DNA of 22,929 nucleotides, taken from contig CAJUMR010000041.1 of the NCBI GenBank assembly GCA_910587475.1, forward strand, positions 1-22,929. The letters run 5' to 3'. Numbering within the stretch: position 1 is the stretch's first letter; the number at the start of each line of letters is the position of its first letter. A model generated the notes under the pieces. It was not told where the DNA came from. It was given only the letters and a program-made list of their open reading frames with translations, and made no database searches. The translations under genes and the position numbers were made by a program. Source of the stretch: an uncultured Muribaculaceae bacterium. GTDB lineage: Bacteria > Bacteroidota > Bacteroidia > Bacteroidales > Muribaculaceae. This document shows positions 21,612 to 22,929 of the stretch, in pieces.

Positions 21612-22736
21612 CTACTTTTTTTCTGTTGCTGCCGGCGAATTTTGCTGTATCTCATCTATCGCGGGCACAATGTAGTCCCAGACAAGGTTGATTTCTTTCT
21701 GGTAGCTGTGGGAGTTTGCCGTCAGTGCCACCACAGTGTTGCGGTCGGGAATGACAACGATGAATTGTCCGAATGATCCGTCGGCCCTGAATGCGTTGTG
21801 CCGGCATCTCCAGACTTGGTAGCCGTAGCCTTGAACCCAGTCGCTGTTGATGTAGTCTTCGTCGGTCGGGATGTATTCGAGGCTGTTTGGAGTGCCTTGA
21901 ACCGACTGAATGTGGCGGCCTGTCATGTTGTCGATCCAGTCAGCCGGCACGATCTGCTGTCCGTTCCAGTTTCCACGGTTGAGCATCAGCCGGCCTGTTT
22001 TTGCCAGATCTTCGGTTTTGAGCCAGAGACCCCAGCCGCCGGCATTGATGCCTTCGGGTGTCTCGTCCCAATGAGCTCCTTCGATGCCGAGTGGCTCGAA
22101 GAGACGGGGTGTGAGATAGTCGATGAGTTTTTGGCCGGAGCGACGCTGTATGGCGGCTGAGAGCAGGAAGGTGCCGACGCTGTTGTAGCAGAATACTGTG
22201 CCGGGCTTGTATTCGACCGGATAGCTCATGAACTGGCGCACCCAGTTGAGGGTTGAATCTGCTGCCGATAATTCGCGTATCTCTGACAGATGTTCGTGGG
22301 CATGGCCGCACGACATCGTCAGAAGGTGCTCTACGGTGATGTCGGCGAGGTTGTCGCTGACTGAGTCGGGCAGGCAGTCGGGGAAAATGTCGACGATGCG
22401 TTCGTTGAGCGACAGCAAGCCTTCGTCGATGGCGAGTCCGACACCGAGCGAGGTGAATGTCTTGCTGACGGAATAGAGCACATGTGTCGAATCTGGATGA
22501 GCGCCGTTGTCCCAATGTTCGTAGACGACGCTGTCGCCGAGCACGACCATCACGCTGTGGAGCTCGATGTTTTCGGCCTCGGCTTTAGCCCATAGGCTGT
22601 CCATGGCGATCTGCATGTTCTGTGAGGTCGCGGCTCTGGGCAGTGAAAGGTCGGTTTGCGGGGTTTGTTTGTTGGAGCATCCGGCCAGTATTATTATCGC
22701 GGCCGTGAGGATAGCTGAAAGGGGTAGACGTCGCAT
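21612..22736 (-). CDS. Serine hydrolase lipoprotein (class C beta-lactamase fold)
   Basis: The ATG at 22736 gives 374 residues beginning with a lipoprotein signal (MRRLPLSAILTAAIIILAGC, lipidated Cys20). The frame is open upstream to 22814, but this would bury the signal and cross the promoter. The catalytic domain has the SxxK motif SVSK (Ser89, Lys92), a Tyr184-Asn185-Ser186 element (PGTVFCYNS) and a terminal GSFGQFIVVIPDRNTVVALT strand. This is the pattern of the esterase/penicillin-binding-like family (DUF-type beta-lactamase, EstB, 6-aminohexanoate-dimer hydrolase). The likely role is cell-envelope esterase or D-amino-acid peptidase; antibiotic resistance is not implied. It precedes nagB with no visible terminator, so readthrough is possible. 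Confidence 0.85.
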   Translation of the reverse strand: MRRLPLSAILTAAIIILAGCSNKQTPQTDLSLPRAATSQNMQIAMDSLWAKAEAENIELHSVMVVLGDSVVYEHWDNGAHPDSTHVLYSVSKTFTSLGVGLAIDEGLLSLNERIVDIFPDCLPDSVSDNLADITVEHLLTMSCGHAHEHLSEIRELSAADSTLNWVRQFMSYPVEYKPGTVFCYNSVGTFLLSAAIQRRSGQKLIDYLTPRLFEPLGIEGAHWDETPEGINAGGWGLWLKTEDLAKTGRLMLNRGNWNGQQIVPADWIDNMTGRHIQSVQGTPNSLEYIPTDEDYINSDWVQGYGYQVWRCRHNAFRADGSFGQFIVVIPDRNTVVALTANSHSYQKEINLVWDYIVPAIDEIQQNSPAATEKK

Positions 22737-22763
22737 TGTAGTCAGGATTATGATTGTTAGGTT

Positions 22764-22795
22764 CAAAGTTACCGACTGTCGGCGTAATATGCAAG
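22764..22795 (-). promoter_or_regulatory. Promoter for the serine hydrolase gene
   Basis: On the minus strand: CTTG (22795-22792), 20-nt spacer, TAACTTTG (22771-22764). This is among the best matches to the Bacteroidota consensus in the window. The leader would be about 22 nt. Confidence 0.62.
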
Positions 22796-22814
22796 CGAAT
22801 GCGCCGGAAAGCAT

Positions 22815-22850
22815 AAAAGAAAACCGATCCCCTTGAAAAGAAGATCGGTT
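22815..22850 (-). terminator. Rho-independent terminator after the tRNA-Val gene
   Basis: AACCGATC (22822-22829) and GATCGGTT (22843-22850) form a perfect 8-bp stem with a 13-nt loop. On the minus strand the stem is followed by TTCTTTTA. It sits 27 nt past the tRNA 3' end and just upstream of the serine hydrolase promoter. Confidence 0.75.
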
Positions 22851-22877
22851 ATGTATGAGGTGATAATGATTGAAAAG

Positions 22878-22929
22878 TGGGCGCTGAGGGATTCGAACCC
22901 CCGACCCTCTGCTTGTAAGGCAGACGCTC
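22878..22929 (-). tRNA. tRNA-Val (anticodon UAC), 5' part cut by window end
   Basis: The minus strand gives the 3' 52 nt of a tRNA: the end of the D stem (GAGC), anticodon arm TCTGC-CTTACAA-GCAGA with anticodon TAC, a 5-nt variable region, the T arm with TTCGAAT, the acceptor strand AGCGCCC and discriminator A at 22878. The next bases read CTT, so the CCA end is not encoded. About 20 nt, including the 5' acceptor strand, lie beyond the window. Confidence 0.9.

Noticed and set aside
21612..22736. Antibiotic-resistance beta-lactamase
   Set aside because: The SxxK and YNS motifs fit the broad esterase/DD-peptidase-like family. The lipoprotein anchor and divergent terminal motif do not support AmpC-type resistance.
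22737..22814. Upstream extension of the serine hydrolase to ATG 22814
   Set aside because: It crosses the consensus promoter at 22764-22795 and hides a lipoprotein signal beginning at ATG 22736.

Overview
The window looks like a chromosomal core region of a Bacteroidota member, order Bacteroidales, most likely Muribaculaceae or a close relative. The evidence is that starts lack Shine-Dalgarno sequences, promoters fit the Bacteroidota pattern (a -33 TTG-type box, about 20 nt, then TAnnTTTG), and the families DUF4292, DUF4919 and a type IX secretion tail-like protein are present. The order dut-TPR-DUF4292-EnvC-like and the pairing of pdxJ with nadK also match what I recall from Bacteroidales. 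The family assignment is an inference from memory, not from a search. I see no phage, insertion sequence, CRISPR array or defence island. No gene-free stretch exceeds about 210 bases.

Left part (1-5500, plus strand): the terminator of an off-window gene, an exported GH78-like glycosidase in visibly AT-richer DNA, then metG and ansA close together, then a tiny exported protein made almost only of a type IX sorting-tail-like domain. A perfect 48-bp palindrome closes this block and also faces the convergent operon.

Middle part (5556-14320, minus strand): a long run of co-oriented genes read from right to left, dut, a large exported TPR protein, a DUF4292 lipoprotein, an EnvC-like degenerate LytM protein and a polysaccharide-type flippase. 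These are followed from a probable internal promoter by dgt and a TPM-domain protein with zinc ribbons. The unit joins dNTP-pool sanitation (dUTPase, dGTPase) with cell-envelope assembly.

Right-centre (14321-19767): a small, very basic secreted orphan on the plus strand, then pdxJ-exbB-exbD-tonB on the minus strand. Divergent from pdxJ are a short protein that resembles the C-terminal half of a CBS-domain protein, nadK, and a YgjP-like metallopeptidase. The two divergent units share a promoter region with an inverted repeat.

Right end (19748-22929, minus strand): a DUF4919 exported protein, a hairpin-rich intergenic stretch, nagB, a beta-lactamase-fold serine hydrolase lipoprotein, a terminator, and the 3' part of a tRNA-Val(UAC) cut by the window edge.

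Most genes are ordinary housekeeping. The points that most deserve a second look are the TPR/DUF4292/EnvC-like envelope module, the CBS-less protein beside nadK, the sorting-tail-only mini-protein and its flanking repeats, and the noncanonical active-site motif of the GH78-like enzyme.
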